Below, piece after piece: positions 9,162 through 17,615 of a DNA stretch of 55,132 nucleotides. The position numbers and the translations under genes are program-made. The number at the start of each line of letters is the position of its first letter. Positions within the stretch are counted from its first letter, which is position 1. The stretch is from Hyphomicrobiales bacterium (GTDB taxonomy: Bacteria > Pseudomonadota > Alphaproteobacteria > Rhizobiales > Rhizobiaceae). Below the pieces are notes generated by a model. It ran no database searches. It was not told the DNA's origin and was given only the letters and a program-made list of their open reading frames with translations. Location: positions 1-55,132 of the forward strand of contig UCEU01000025.1 in assembly GCA_900471485.1 (NCBI GenBank), read 5' to 3'.

Positions 9162-9596
9162 TCAGGCGTGGGCGAAGCTTTGCTCTAGGCCGCCGAGGAT
9201 CGCGGTCCAGCCCTTGATATGGCCGTCCCTTGCCTGTTCGCTCCGGAACTTCACCTGCTTCAAGGTGATCTCGGTGCTGTCGGGACCGGCCTCGGCGAAG
9301 TCGATCGTCACGACGCTGTCGTCGAGCGAGTGCGGGGATTCCCAGGTGAAGGAAAGCCGGGAGTGGGGATCGATCTCGAGATAGGTGCCGGCATGCGGTA
9401 CTTCCCGTTCCGGCGTCAGCATGACGATCGAAAAGCGCCCGCCCTTTACCGGGTCATTGTCTACCCGTGATGGGCCGGTGCTATCTGTCGGGATACGCAT
9501 GAATTGCGCCAGCATCGCCGGCGAAAGCCAGGCGTCGAAAACCTTGTCGCGCGAGGCGGCGATCTTGCGGCTTACTGTCAGTTCAAGCTCAGTCAT
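9162..9596 (-). CDS. SRPBCC / AHSA1-domain protein
   Basis: A 144-residue START-like protein of the AHSA1 (activator of Hsp90 homologue) group. It shows the opening SRKIAASRDKVFDAWLSP and late GWTAILGGLEQSF, with the hydrophobic cavity strands between. Such proteins bind small hydrophobic ligands; this one has no proven activity. The start ATG at 9596 overlaps the arsR stop by 8 bases, so both are translated from one message, as often seen for ArsR-AHSA1 pairs. A longer start at 9617 lies fully inside arsR. Confidence 0.82.
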   Translation of the reverse strand: MTELELTVSRKIAASRDKVFDAWLSPAMLAQFMRIPTDSTGPSRVDNDPVKGGRFSIVMLTPEREVPHAGTYLEIDPHSRLSFTWESPHSLDDSVVTIDFAEAGPDSTEITLKQVKFRSEQARDGHIKGWTAILGGLEQSFAHA

Positions 9597-9936
9597 CTCT
9601 CTCATCCTTTGAAACAAGCAGGTTGTCGAGCGCCGCGAGGCGCAATTCCCAGATCGATTTCAGTTGAGCGAACCAGCTCTCGGTCAGCCTCAGCGGCTCC
9701 AGTTCGGCAGCGATATAGTGCTCCCGACCCAAGGTCCGCCGCGTGACAAGCCCTGCCTCCTCCAAGACCTTGATGTGCTTGGAGACGGAGTTCAGGGACA
9801 TGTCGAAATGGGCGGCGAGCGCGGTCACCCTCAACGCGCCCTCCTGGACAAGGAGCGTCAAGATCTTGCGCCGCGTGGTGTCGCCAGCGGCCTTGAGTAT
9901 GTGTGACAGTGCGTCTTCGTCCATTCGTTCACCCAT
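9589..9936 (-). CDS. ArsR-family transcriptional regulator
   Basis: A 115-residue winged-helix protein. It has the ArsR core (ILKAAGDTTRRKILTLL, then HFDMSLNSVSKHIKVLEEAGLV and the wing RRTLGREHY). No cysteine pair for metal binding is visible, so it is probably a non-metal member that controls itself and the AHSA1 gene. An alternative start is ATG 9924 (MDEDAL). The upstream sequence has an AT-rich symmetric TTGAATATATGAA, a possible operator. Confidence 0.87.
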   Translation of the reverse strand: MGERMDEDALSHILKAAGDTTRRKILTLLVQEGALRVTALAAHFDMSLNSVSKHIKVLEEAGLVTRRTLGREHYIAAELEPLRLTESWFAQLKSIWELRLAALDNLLVSKDERDD

Positions 9937-10034
9937 AAGGTTGAATATATGAAATGCCGCTGATAGTCAACCGTTCGGGTGAATATTGCCGCTCACGGGT
10001 TTTTGACCGCGCCTGGCGACGGCAAGGAGTAGGG

Positions 10035-10049
10035 TTAGAAATTCTTTAA
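10035..10049 (+). promoter_or_regulatory. CtrA-like box upstream of the chemoreceptor
   Basis: TTAG-N7-TTAA differs from the CtrA consensus TTAA-N7-TTAA by one base. It lies about 175 bases before the chemoreceptor start, in an otherwise empty 286-base gap. CtrA drives motility and chemotaxis genes in alphaproteobacteria, so the position makes sense, but one degenerate match alone is weak. Confidence 0.3.
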
Positions 10050-10222
10050 GATCAAGCCCATAGGGTGCCCCATAGTGCGATCGAGCCTCGATCCGCCCCG
10101 CGCATGATGCGTTTTCCATTTTTCTGCTGATTTTCACTGGCCGCTCCATCCTCCCAGGGCGCGGCCTGCCGCCTCGTGGCGTCGACTCTCGTTGCCACGC
10201 CGTCTTTTCAAAGGGTTACCCT

Positions 10223-12169
10223 ATGCTCAAGAACTGGAAGATCAAAACCAAGTTCCTCGTCGCCATCGCCATGCTCGGCGTCATCTCCTTCGCCGGCCTG
10301 ATGTATGTCACCGGCAAATTCAGCGCCGCCAATCAAGCCTATACCGGGTTCCTTCAGAACGAGAGCAAGGCTGCGACACTCGGCGCGCGTGGCGCTGCAG
10401 GCATCTGGACATCCACGACATGGCTGAGCCGCGCCTTGGCTCTGGAGCCGGGCACGCCCGCCTACGACGACATCTCCAAGCGGTTCGGAACGGAATTCGC
10501 CGGTGCCCGCGACCGCATCTCGCAGATACCGGGGCTCGTACCCAGCCGCCGCGACGCCATCGATGGCCTGCTTGCGGGCGCCGATGTGCTGAAGGCGATC
10601 GGCGACGACCTGCTCAAGGCCCATGTCGCAGGCGATGCGGATGGCGTCAAGGCGCTGTCCTCCAAGCTCGATGAAGCGATCGTCGCGCTATCGCCGAAGT
10701 TCGGCGCCAACAATACGGCCATGGCCGAACTGCTGGATAATGGTGGCCGGGAGCTTTCGGAGTCGGTCTCCTCCACTATCTTCACAACGATCTGCGGCCT
10801 GCTGATCGGCATCGTGGCGGCAATCGCATTTGCGATGACCATCGCGCATCAGGGCATCACCGCGCCGATGGCACGCCTGCGTGAACGCATGGCGTCGCTC
10901 GCCGCCGGTGAAACCAGTGCCGCAATCGACGGCCAGGACCGCCGCGACGAGATCGGCCAGATGGCATCAGCCGTCGCCGTCTTCCGCGACAACGCAATCG
11001 AGCGCGTGCGCCTGGAACAGCAGGCCGAATCCGACCGTTCGATGAGCGAGACCGATCGCCGCCGCCGCGAGACGGAGAAGGCTGCCGAAGCCGCCGACTT
11101 GCAGTACACCGTCCAGACGCTCGGAACCGCGCTCGGCATGCTCGCCAACGGCAATCTGGCGCACCGCATCGACCAGCCTTTCAAGGCCGGTCTCGACACG
11201 CTGCGCCAGGACTTCAACGCCGCTGTCGGCAAGCTCAACGGAGCGCTTCACGCCGTCGGTGCCAACGCCAGCGCGATCGGCGCCGGCTCCAACCAGATCC
11301 GCGCCTCGGCCGACGATCTCTCCAAGCGTACCGAACAGCAGGCAGCTTCCGTCGAGGAAACCGCCGCGGCGCTCGAAGAGATCACCACGACGGTCAAGGA
11401 TGCCGCCAAGCGGGCCAGCGAAGCCAGCAGCCTCGTCATGCGCACGCGCGACGGCGCTGAAAAGTCGGGCGAGGTCGTGCGCAATGCCGTCAAGGCGATG
11501 AACCTGATCGAGAACTCCTCGAACGAGATCAGCAACATCATCGGCGTTATCGACGACATCGCTTTCCAGACCAACCTGCTGGCGCTCAACGCCGGCGTCG
11601 AAGCCGCGCGTGCGGGTGAGGCCGGCAAGGGTTTTGCCGTCGTTGCCCAGGAAGTCCGCGAACTCGCCCAGCGTTCGGCCAAGGCCGCCAAGGAGATCAA
11701 GACACTGATCACCGCTTCCGGCGAACAGGTGCAGGCGGGCGTGGAACTGGTGGGTGATGCCGGCAAGGCGCTGGATGTGATCCTCGCGGAAGTCCAGGAG
11801 ATCAACCGGCATGTTCATGCGATCGCCGAGGCGTCGCGCGAGCAGTCGATCGGGCTTCAGGAGATCAACACCGCCGTCAACACGATGGACCAAGGCACGC
11901 AGCAGAACGCCGCCATGGTCGAAGAGACGACGGCGGCCAGCCACAGTCTCGCCAGCGAGGCAGCGGCACTTTCGCAGCTGATGTCGCAGTTCACGCTCGA
12001 CGGCAACGCGGCACCGAGCCAGCGTCACCAGCCGGCCGCAAAGGCGGCCGTCGCCAACGCGAGCAGCCGTCCGGCGGTCTCGCCGGCGCGCCAGCTTGGA
12101 CAGAAGCTCACCAACGCCTTCCGCGGCAACGCGGCGATCAAGCAAGAGCCGGAGTGGTCGGAGTTTTGA
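10223..12169 (+). CDS. Methyl-accepting chemotaxis protein
   Basis: A 648-residue transmembrane chemoreceptor. It has TM1 at about 11-31, a periplasmic four-helix sensor region to about 184, TM2 at about 185-207, HAMP regions with ITAPMARLRERM, and a long cytoplasmic coiled coil. The conserved tip reads IDDIAFQTNLLALNAGVEAA, followed by RAGEAGKGFAVVAQEVR. The C-terminus ends EPEWSEF, a tail of the xWxxF type that tethers CheR/CheB. The ligand is unknown. No chemotaxis operon is adjacent, so it is an orphan receptor. A terminator follows. Confidence 0.93.
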   Translation: MLKNWKIKTKFLVAIAMLGVISFAGLMYVTGKFSAANQAYTGFLQNESKAATLGARGAAGIWTSTTWLSRALALEPGTPAYDDISKRFGTEFAGARDRISQIPGLVPSRRDAIDGLLAGADVLKAIGDDLLKAHVAGDADGVKALSSKLDEAIVALSPKFGANNTAMAELLDNGGRELSESVSSTIFTTICGLLIGIVAAIAFAMTIAHQGITAPMARLRERMASLAAGETSAAIDGQDRRDEIGQMASAVAVFRDNAIERVRLEQQAESDRSMSETDRRRRETEKAAEAADLQYTVQTLGTALGMLANGNLAHRIDQPFKAGLDTLRQDFNAAVGKLNGALHAVGANASAIGAGSNQIRASADDLSKRTEQQAASVEETAAALEEITTTVKDAAKRASEASSLVMRTRDGAEKSGEVVRNAVKAMNLIENSSNEISNIIGVIDDIAFQTNLLALNAGVEAARAGEAGKGFAVVAQEVRELAQRSAKAAKEIKTLITASGEQVQAGVELVGDAGKALDVILAEVQEINRHVHAIAEASREQSIGLQEINTAVNTMDQGTQQNAAMVEETTAASHSLASEAAALSQLMSQFTLDGNAAPSQRHQPAAKAAVANASSRPAVSPARQLGQKLTNAFRGNAAIKQEPEWSEF

Positions 12170-12195
12170 CCGTCCCATAGATAGACAAGAGAGGA

Positions 12196-12218
12196 GGGCC
12201 CCCGACGGGCCCCTTTTT
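12196..12218 (+). terminator. Rho-independent terminator of the chemoreceptor gene
   Basis: GGGCCC, loop CCGAC, GGGCCC, then a run of five T, 27 bases after the chemoreceptor stop. Confidence 0.8.
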
Positions 12219-12235
12219 CGGCCAGCCGCCGGCGT

Positions 12236-12577
12236 CTAGCGGATGTCCGCGACCAAGGTGTCGCCGCTGCTCTCGAAATTTTCCCAATGCCGTCCGTCCG
12301 GCAATACGTCGCCGGGCCGCAGGAGATAGAAGTAGCCGTCGTAGCGCATCATTGCGCGATTATGACTGCTGTAAAGGATCTGGAACGGCTGCGGCGCTCG
12401 TACACTGCCTTCCTCCAACGGCGACAACGACACCGCCGAGATCGGGAAATCGTTCGCCCCGTTGCTGAACCAGCCGGAGAAATGAAGTGGCAGCAAAATC
12501 GCGAAGCAACACAACAGGAAAGCGGTTGCCTGCAGCGCGCGGTCGCCGAGGTCATTGTCGTTTGCAATAGCTGTCAT
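12236..12577 (-). CDS. Hypothetical single-pass membrane protein
   Basis: 113 residues with one hydrophobic helix (about 15-36, ATAFLLCCFAILLPLHF) after a short acidic start, then an extracytoplasmic tail ending near WENFESSGDTLVADIR. I do not recognise the family. It lies 4 bases after the PilZ-like gene and is almost certainly co-transcribed with it, so a role linked to envelope or motility is possible but not shown. Confidence 0.65.
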   Translation of the reverse strand: MTAIANDNDLGDRALQATAFLLCCFAILLPLHFSGWFSNGANDFPISAVSLSPLEEGSVRAPQPFQILYSSHNRAMMRYDGYFYLLRPGDVLPDGRHWENFESSGDTLVADIR

Positions 12578-12580
12578 GGG

Positions 12581-13015
12581 CTATCCGTTCGTTGCGTGCG
12601 GACGAATCCGCGCTTCGATCGCGCGGCTGGCGTTGCCGCGCAGTTGCTGCAGCGTCGTCATCGGAAAGGTGATCTCCGCGAGGTCCCGGATGAAGAGCCG
12701 ATCCTCGCGCTTGGAAAAACGCACGAAGAGGCTGCCGTCATGCCGCTTCGTCTGCGCGCAGGTGAGGAAAATCTCGAACTTGCCGAGGCAAAGGTAGAAG
12801 TGGTCGGACAGCGCAAGGATATTCCTTGCCTGCAACACGGCACCCGTCTCACAGATGCTGACAATTCGAACCTGGTGAGCCGCAAAGGACTTCACGCCCC
12901 GTACAGGGCACAGCGCGCGAGCGACGAGATTGACCCTGCGGTAAACCGGCTCGGCCGTTTCATCGTCAAACGCAATGCGCGACAGGTAATTTCGATGGAC
13001 GTGATCTGTTAACAT
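12581..13015 (-). CDS. PilZ-like domain protein
   Basis: 144 residues. The middle resembles a PilZ fold: an Arg pair near residue 26 (YRRVNLVAR) and, about 24 residues on, the strand RIVSICETGAVL in place of the c-di-GMP motif (D/N)xSxxG. The motif is imperfect, so c-di-GMP binding is uncertain. A TTAA-N7-TTAAC CtrA box lies just upstream, and motility-type genes flank it. It may instead belong to a rhizobial family of unknown function. Confidence 0.6.
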   Translation of the reverse strand: MLTDHVHRNYLSRIAFDDETAEPVYRRVNLVARALCPVRGVKSFAAHQVRIVSICETGAVLQARNILALSDHFYLCLGKFEIFLTCAQTKRHDGSLFVRFSKREDRLFIRDLAEITFPMTTLQQLRGNASRAIEARIRPHATNG

Positions 13016-13037
13016 GAAAACAAATGAAAAAATGGCG

Positions 13038-13053
13038 TTAAGGAATCATTAAC
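13038..13053 (-). promoter_or_regulatory. CtrA binding box (TTAA-N7-TTAAC)
   Basis: TTAAGGAATCATTAAC matches the full CtrA consensus TTAA-N7-TTAAC. It is centred about 30 bases upstream of the PilZ-like start codon, so it could activate or repress that operon in the cell cycle. Confidence 0.55.
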
Positions 13054-13390
13054 CCTTAGGCGCATCCTCGGCAAAAGGCAACTCGCTTTGGGTGAAACTC
13101 TCGCCGATCCACACGCAATGGAAGTGTCGAGCGGGAGGCGAGGCTCGACCTTCACTTGCCCAATGCCGAATCGGTGGGACCGGCTTTGCGGTCCGGCGAT
13201 CGCCATCATATCGGTGGCGTTCGAGCCATTGACGTTGTGCCAAATCGGTCAGCCGCGCGCTGCCGATCTGTGGACGGCAACCTCCTGTTAAGGCTGCCGC
13301 CACCCGCATTTGCCTTCCGTCAATTCAGTGACGGTGCCGTCGTTGACAGCCCGGGTGCCCTCGGCCACACGCTGAAATTCTGAAGAATTG

Positions 13391-13413
13391 ATTTAAAACC
13401 GCGTATTTAAAAC
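13391..13413 (+). repeat. Direct repeat ATTTAAAAC upstream of the fliN-like gene
   Basis: ATTTAAAAC at 13391-13399 and again at 13405-13413, a 14-base period, 26 bases before the fliN-like ATG. It may be a -10 region or regulator half-sites. No known box fits. Confidence 0.35.
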
Positions 13414-13438
13414 AACTTATTTAGAAGGAATATTGTTG

Positions 13439-13828
13439 ATGTGCGAGCTTGCCAAGCCTGCGGCCGACCCCGCCGTTGTTGCCGAAGCCGATGATTTTAC
13501 GACTTTCAGCGCCACTGCCGGCGCCGCCGCCCCGGCCTCCCATGATGCGAGCCTGCTGTTCTCCAGCCTACCAAGCGAGATGATGCGCTCCGACGCGAAT
13601 GCGAGGGTGAACGACATCCCGATCGAGATCGAGGTGGTGATCGGGCGGACCAAGGTTTCGGTGGCCGAGTTGATGAACGTCGATCGCGGCCATGCCTTCC
13701 GCCTCGACAAACGCTTCGGGGAGCCCGTCGATCTGTTGGTGAACGGACGCGTCTTCGGCTACGGCGAGATCGTCACGACGGATGACGACCGGGTGGTCGG
13801 CGTTCGCGTGCTGCGTCTTGCCGGCTAG
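13439..13828 (+). CDS. FliN/SpoA-domain flagellar switch-like protein (orphan)
   Basis: 129 residues: an Ala-rich unordered N-terminus (about 1-50) and a C-terminal SpoA domain (about 55-129). The FliN hallmarks are DIPIEIEVVIGRTKVSVAEL, GHAFRLDKRFGEPVDLLVNG and GYGEIVTTDDDRVVGVRV. FliN forms part of the flagellar C-ring. This copy stands alone, away from any flagellar operon, so it may be a second FliN or serve another complex. AGGAA lies 8 bases before ATG 13439. Confidence 0.82.
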   Translation: MCELAKPAADPAVVAEADDFTTFSATAGAAAPASHDASLLFSSLPSEMMRSDANARVNDIPIEIEVVIGRTKVSVAELMNVDRGHAFRLDKRFGEPVDLLVNGRVFGYGEIVTTDDDRVVGVRVLRLAG

Positions 13829-13888
13829 GCGGCTGCGACAGGGTAGGCCGTGAAATTCTGAACCAATGAGGAGCCCGCTGGAACCATC

Positions 13889-14068
13889 ATGACGATGAAA
13901 GCCTGCATACTCACCGAAAGCCACCTCAAAACTGTCTTGCTGATGGCAAAGGGGGAGCCCGAACTTAAACCTGTCGTTCCCTTGCTGGAGCGAGCCCTTG
14001 TGGAGGTCGAGGCGGTCCGCAGGACGCAAGCGCTGCTCTTCAGGGTCGGAAGCAGCCGAGCGCGATAA
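13889..14068 (+). CDS. Small hypothetical protein
   Basis: A 59-codon frame, MTMKACILTESHLK to GSSRAR. It has good GC-rich third positions over much of its length, ends 18 bases before the convergent glf stop, and lies 60 bases after the fliN-like gene. No family is recognised. It may be a real small gene or chance. Confidence 0.35.
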   Translation: MTMKACILTESHLKTVLLMAKGEPELKPVVPLLERALVEVEAVRRTQALLFRVGSSRAR

Positions 14069-14086
14069 CCACGGCTGCCATCGATA

Positions 14087-15244
14087 TTACAGCGGCGAAT
14101 GCAGGAAGGCAGGCATCACCTGGCCTTCCGCCTGACGGGCGAGGTAGAGACGGGCGGTGTCCAGGGCTTCGCGGATCGTGACGTCCATATCGAGGTAGCG
14201 ATAGGTGCCGAGGCGCCCGACGAAGGTCACCGATGTTTCCTGCTCGGCGCGTGCGACGTATTCGGCGAGCTGTTCCTTGTCCTTGACCAGGCGGACCGGA
14301 TAGTAGGGGGTGTCCTCAGGGCCGCATTCGCGGGAGAATTCGCGGTAGCAGACGGACCCTGCATGCTCTTCCCAGGGCGAAAAATGCTTGTGCTCGGTGA
14401 TCCGCGTGAAGGGCACGGTGCCATCGCCATAATTCATGACGGCGCAGCCCTGGTAATCGCCATCGTAGGTGAAACGCTCGAAATCGAGCGTGCGATAGGC
14501 AAGCCGACCGAGCTCGAAATCGAAATAGCCGTCCAGCGGGCCGGAATAGAAGACATGGTCGGCGGAAGCCGTATCCTCACGGTTGAACTGCGTCGCCAGC
14601 TTCACGGTGATATTGGGGTGGTCGAGGATGCGGGCAACCATATCGGTATATCCGCTTTCCGGCATGCCCTGGTATTTGTGGAAGAAGTAGTTGTCATCGT
14701 AGTTGAAGCGCACCGGCAGCCGCTTCAGGATCGAAGCGGGGAGGTCGGTCGGCGAGCAGCCCCACTGCTTTTCGGTATATCCCTTGAAGAAGGCGTCGTA
14801 GAGGTCACGGCCGACGAAGCGCAGCGCCTGCTCCTCGAAGGTCCGCGGCTCGGCGATCGACTTGTCGCCCTTTTCCTCGATGAAGGCGCGTGCTTCGTCC
14901 GGCCTGAAGGTCTTGCCGAAGAACTGGTTTATGGTGTGCAGGTTGACCGGCAGCGAGTAGACTTGGTCGCCGCTCGTGGTCTTTACGCGGTTCTTGTAGG
15001 GCATGAAGGTCTGGAAGCGGTTGACGTAGTCCCAGACCTCGGCATCGTCGGTGTGGAAGATGTGTGGTCCATAGACATGGACCATCACGCCGGTCTCGCC
15101 ATCGCGCTCCGTATGGCAATTGCCGGCGATGTGATCGCGCGCGTCGATGATCTCGACTTTGTGGCCGGCAAGCGCAAGTTCCCGGCCGATGACCGCGCCC
15201 GACAGTCCGGCGCCGACGATGACGATTCTTTCGTCTGCACTCAT
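14087..15244 (-). CDS. glf: UDP-galactopyranose mutase
   Basis: 385 residues. The flavoenzyme interconverts UDP-galactopyranose and UDP-galactofuranose in the cytosol. It shows the FAD-binding GxGxxG (IVIVGAGLSGAVIG, 8-21), VHVYGPHIFHT, QVYSLPVN, the core FFKGYTEKQWGCSP, and C-terminal GRLGTYRYLDMD, all marks of Glf at usual length. It is the last gene of a minus-strand set with a TPR glycosyltransferase, so UDP-Galf may feed a glycan made or attached there. Confidence 0.95.
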   Translation of the reverse strand: MSADERIVIVGAGLSGAVIGRELALAGHKVEIIDARDHIAGNCHTERDGETGVMVHVYGPHIFHTDDAEVWDYVNRFQTFMPYKNRVKTTSGDQVYSLPVNLHTINQFFGKTFRPDEARAFIEEKGDKSIAEPRTFEEQALRFVGRDLYDAFFKGYTEKQWGCSPTDLPASILKRLPVRFNYDDNYFFHKYQGMPESGYTDMVARILDHPNITVKLATQFNREDTASADHVFYSGPLDGYFDFELGRLAYRTLDFERFTYDGDYQGCAVMNYGDGTVPFTRITEHKHFSPWEEHAGSVCYREFSRECGPEDTPYYPVRLVKDKEQLAEYVARAEQETSVTFVGRLGTYRYLDMDVTIREALDTARLYLARQAEGQVMPAFLHSPL

Positions 15245-15318
15245 GGCAAACAGGTCCTATTCATGGGTTGGCTTGCGAGCCCGCGGTAGTGTGGTCGACG
15301 AAGCATAGACGGTGTCGG

Positions 15319-15339
15319 CGCCTGAGCCCCCCTCAGGCG
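15319..15339. other. Hairpin between the glycosyltransferase and glf
   Basis: CGCCTGAG, five C, CTCAGGCG: a perfect 8-bp stem with no T run. It may stabilise or process the message rather than stop it. Confidence 0.45.
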
Positions 15340-15360
15340 GGTGCAGGCGCAGGTCATTCG

Positions 15361-17409
15361 TCAGTCCGTCGGCTTCTGCCAGAGGCGGCAGTCGTAGGGG
15401 ATCGGCGCATAGTCGTGCATCTGGGCGAGTTTCTTGTGATACCGCTTGCGGTAGCTCGTCTCGTCCTCGAACTCGATGTTTTCGGCGACCGCTTCCAGGC
15501 CGATCTCGTAGTAGATGTCGAGGTTGCCGAGATCCGGGACCGGGGTCTCGCCACGCTCGCATTCACCCTGCATCTGCCAGAAAAGTTCTTCCAGACGCCG
15601 CGCAAGAGCCGGGATATCACGCAGGACGCTTGTATCGCGCTGGCGCGCGATCGACTCGCGAACGGCGAGAAGGCTCGCCCGGTCGCGCTCGAAGCCAATG
15701 GCGCGAGAGACATATTCGTCGGGCGTGGCGCAGCGCATCTCCGGAACACCTGCCGCCGCGACGATGCTGCCGCAGAAACGGGCCGCGAAGGTCTTGCCCG
15801 GCATGGTCAACACTGGAAGGCCGGAGGTTATCGCGTCCGAGGCCGTGGAGTGCGCGCCATAAGGGAAGGTGTCGAGGAAGAGGTCCGCGACGCCGATGCG
15901 GGCGAGGTGCTGTGGGTTAGCCGCCTTGGGCGCGAAGATCAGGCGGTCAGGGGAAACGCCGGCCTTCGCGGCCGTGTCCTGCAGGCGCTTGTTGACGTCC
16001 TCGTCGCCGGTCAGCAGCCAGAGCACGCTGCCTGGCGTTTCGGAAAGGATCTTCATCCAGCGCGCAAAGCAGTTCGCGGTAATCTTCTGCATGCCGTTGA
16101 AGGAGGCATAGACGAAGACGCCTTCCGGGAGGCCGACATCGGCGCGTGTCGGCCGCGGCGCGATGGAGCGCTTGCGGTCGAGTGGCTGGTCACAGCCGAT
16201 GCGCAGGACTTTTTCCGAGTAGTAGATCTCGTTTTCCGGCGGAATCATGTGCTCGTCGGAGATGAGGTACTGGTGGAAGGGGCTTCCCATCGAGCCCGGA
16301 TAGCCGCAGAAGCTCACGATGACCGGCGCCGGGCGATAGGCGAAGATCTTAGTGCGGGCATCCTTTGTGTAGCCGTTGACGTCGATCAGGATGTCGATCT
16401 CGTCGGCGATGATCTGTGATGCCGCCGTGACGTCATCGATGCCATGGAGGTCACGCCAGCAATGAACCGCGGCCTTGATGCGCTCCTGCGTCTTGTCGGT
16501 CGTGCGTACGGCGCCGCAGTAATAGGCGTAGACCTCGACATTGTTCCTGTCATGAAGTTCCAGGACCTCGCACAGTGCGAAACCAACCGCGTGATCGCGC
16601 AGGTCGGAGGAAAGGTAGCCGATGCGGAGGCGCTGACCGGTGCCGGTCTTCTGTTTCGGCACCCGCCGCGGAAACTGGCTGAGGTCGGGACGCGGACCCA
16701 TCAGCGACTTGTTGTATCGATAAGCCTTGGCGAGCTGGAACATCGGGTCATCGGCGTAGCAGCTAAGCGTCAGCGAGGACATAGCGTCCAGCATCTTGCG
16801 GGTAGGGATGTGATTGGACGGCGCCAGAACCGGCCACTTGCATTGCCGCTGACGCAGAGATGCCCAGTGCTGGCCGGCCTCGGTCAATTCGGGCTGCAGT
16901 TCGAAGGCCTGCAGCAGCGCCGCTTCGGCCTCCTCAAGCTTGCTTGCGCTTTCCAGCACGCGGCCGATGTTCTGCAGCACCATGTGTCGATGTCCGATGG
17001 TGTCCGGCTTGATATCGTTCGTTCTGTCAGCAAACTGCCGCCATTGATCGACTGCCTGGCCGATCATGCCGAAGTCTTCGAGCGCGCGGCCCAAATTGAT
17101 GTAGCCAGGCGCGAATTGGGGGTTGGCCCTGACGCATGCCCGCAAGGCCTGGACGGCGCCGGCGCGGTCGCCCAGCTGGCCAAGCGCCACTGCATAATTG
17201 AAGTAGACCAGATGGATCGCTGGATTGCCGTCGTTGAAGGCGACCCAGGTCTTGTAGAGCTCGACAGCACCCGCATGCTGACCGGCGCTGCTCAGAGCCT
17301 CGGCCACGCTCAGGAGATCCATCAGGGAAAGCTGCTGTCTGCGCGCAAGGTCGAGCGCGCTGGAGCTTTCGGCCGCGTTGTTGGAAGTAGAGGCTTGATT
17401 GACGGTCAT
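15361..17409 (-). CDS. TPR-containing GT41 (OGT/SPINDLY-like) glycosyltransferase
   Basis: 682 residues. The N-terminal third holds TPR helices (FNYAVALGQLGDRAGAVQAL; FAPGYINLGRALEDFG). The rest is a GT41 catalytic region: RIGYLSSDLRDHAVGF, DILIDVNGYT, PVIVSFCGYPGSMG, YASFNGMQKIT, LFLDTFPYGAHSTASDA and LPVLTMPG. This family moves a sugar from a nucleotide sugar to Ser/Thr of proteins. It sits directly downstream of a huge Ser/Thr-rich repeat protein and upstream of glf, so that protein is a natural candidate substrate; this is inference. ATG 17409 has AGGA 4 bases upstream; 17433 is an alternative. Confidence 0.88.
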   Translation of the reverse strand: MTVNQASTSNNAAESSSALDLARRQQLSLMDLLSVAEALSSAGQHAGAVELYKTWVAFNDGNPAIHLVYFNYAVALGQLGDRAGAVQALRACVRANPQFAPGYINLGRALEDFGMIGQAVDQWRQFADRTNDIKPDTIGHRHMVLQNIGRVLESASKLEEAEAALLQAFELQPELTEAGQHWASLRQRQCKWPVLAPSNHIPTRKMLDAMSSLTLSCYADDPMFQLAKAYRYNKSLMGPRPDLSQFPRRVPKQKTGTGQRLRIGYLSSDLRDHAVGFALCEVLELHDRNNVEVYAYYCGAVRTTDKTQERIKAAVHCWRDLHGIDDVTAASQIIADEIDILIDVNGYTKDARTKIFAYRPAPVIVSFCGYPGSMGSPFHQYLISDEHMIPPENEIYYSEKVLRIGCDQPLDRKRSIAPRPTRADVGLPEGVFVYASFNGMQKITANCFARWMKILSETPGSVLWLLTGDEDVNKRLQDTAAKAGVSPDRLIFAPKAANPQHLARIGVADLFLDTFPYGAHSTASDAITSGLPVLTMPGKTFAARFCGSIVAAAGVPEMRCATPDEYVSRAIGFERDRASLLAVRESIARQRDTSVLRDIPALARRLEELFWQMQGECERGETPVPDLGNLDIYYEIGLEAVAENIEFEDETSYRKRYHKKLAQMHDYAPIPYDCRLWQKPTD

Positions 17410-17442
17410 GACATCCTGCAGCAAGGCGACCAATGGTCTGAT

Positions 17443-17469
17443 GTAAAAACGGCGGGGTGAGGGGCCGTT
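17443..17469 (-). terminator. Terminator/attenuator-like hairpin just before the glycosyltransferase
   Basis: On the minus strand AACGGC, a 10-base loop, GCCGTT, then five T. It lies only 34-60 bases before the glycosyltransferase ATG and leaves little room for a promoter after it. It may be a second stop for the repeat gene or an attenuator. Confidence 0.5.
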
Positions 17470-17556
17470 GTTTTGCTATCGGAGAGAACTTGCCTGTAGC
17501 TGGATGAAGTTTCGGAAGCATGTTGCTTGCGCGGCGAGACGATTGGAGGTTGCCCA

Positions 17557-17592
17557 AAAGACTTGCGGCGCGGGGAGGACCCGCGCCGCAAG
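17557..17592 (-). terminator. Strong rho-independent terminator of the repeat-protein gene
   Basis: On the minus strand CTTGCGGCGCGGG pairs with CCCGCGCCGCAAG around a short loop, followed by TCTTTT. It lies 24 bases after the stop codon and should separate the repeat gene from the glycosyltransferase. Confidence 0.85.
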
Positions 17593-17615
17593 AATTATCT
17601 TCAGTTCAACTCGGC

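Larger units (their letters stand above)
13016..13438. other. Intergenic region between PilZ-like and FliN-like genes
   Basis: A 423-base gap between divergent genes. It holds a CtrA box near its left end and an AT-rich direct repeat near its right end. Short open frames here lack ribosome sites and coding bias, and I see no gene. Confidence 0.5.

Noticed and set aside
13009..13309. Short minus-strand frames upstream of the PilZ-like gene
   Set aside because: Basic, low-quality composition, no ribosome site, and they overlap the CtrA box region.
14099..15289. 396-residue plus-strand frame opposite glf
   Set aside because: Antisense shadow of a clear UDP-galactopyranose mutase.
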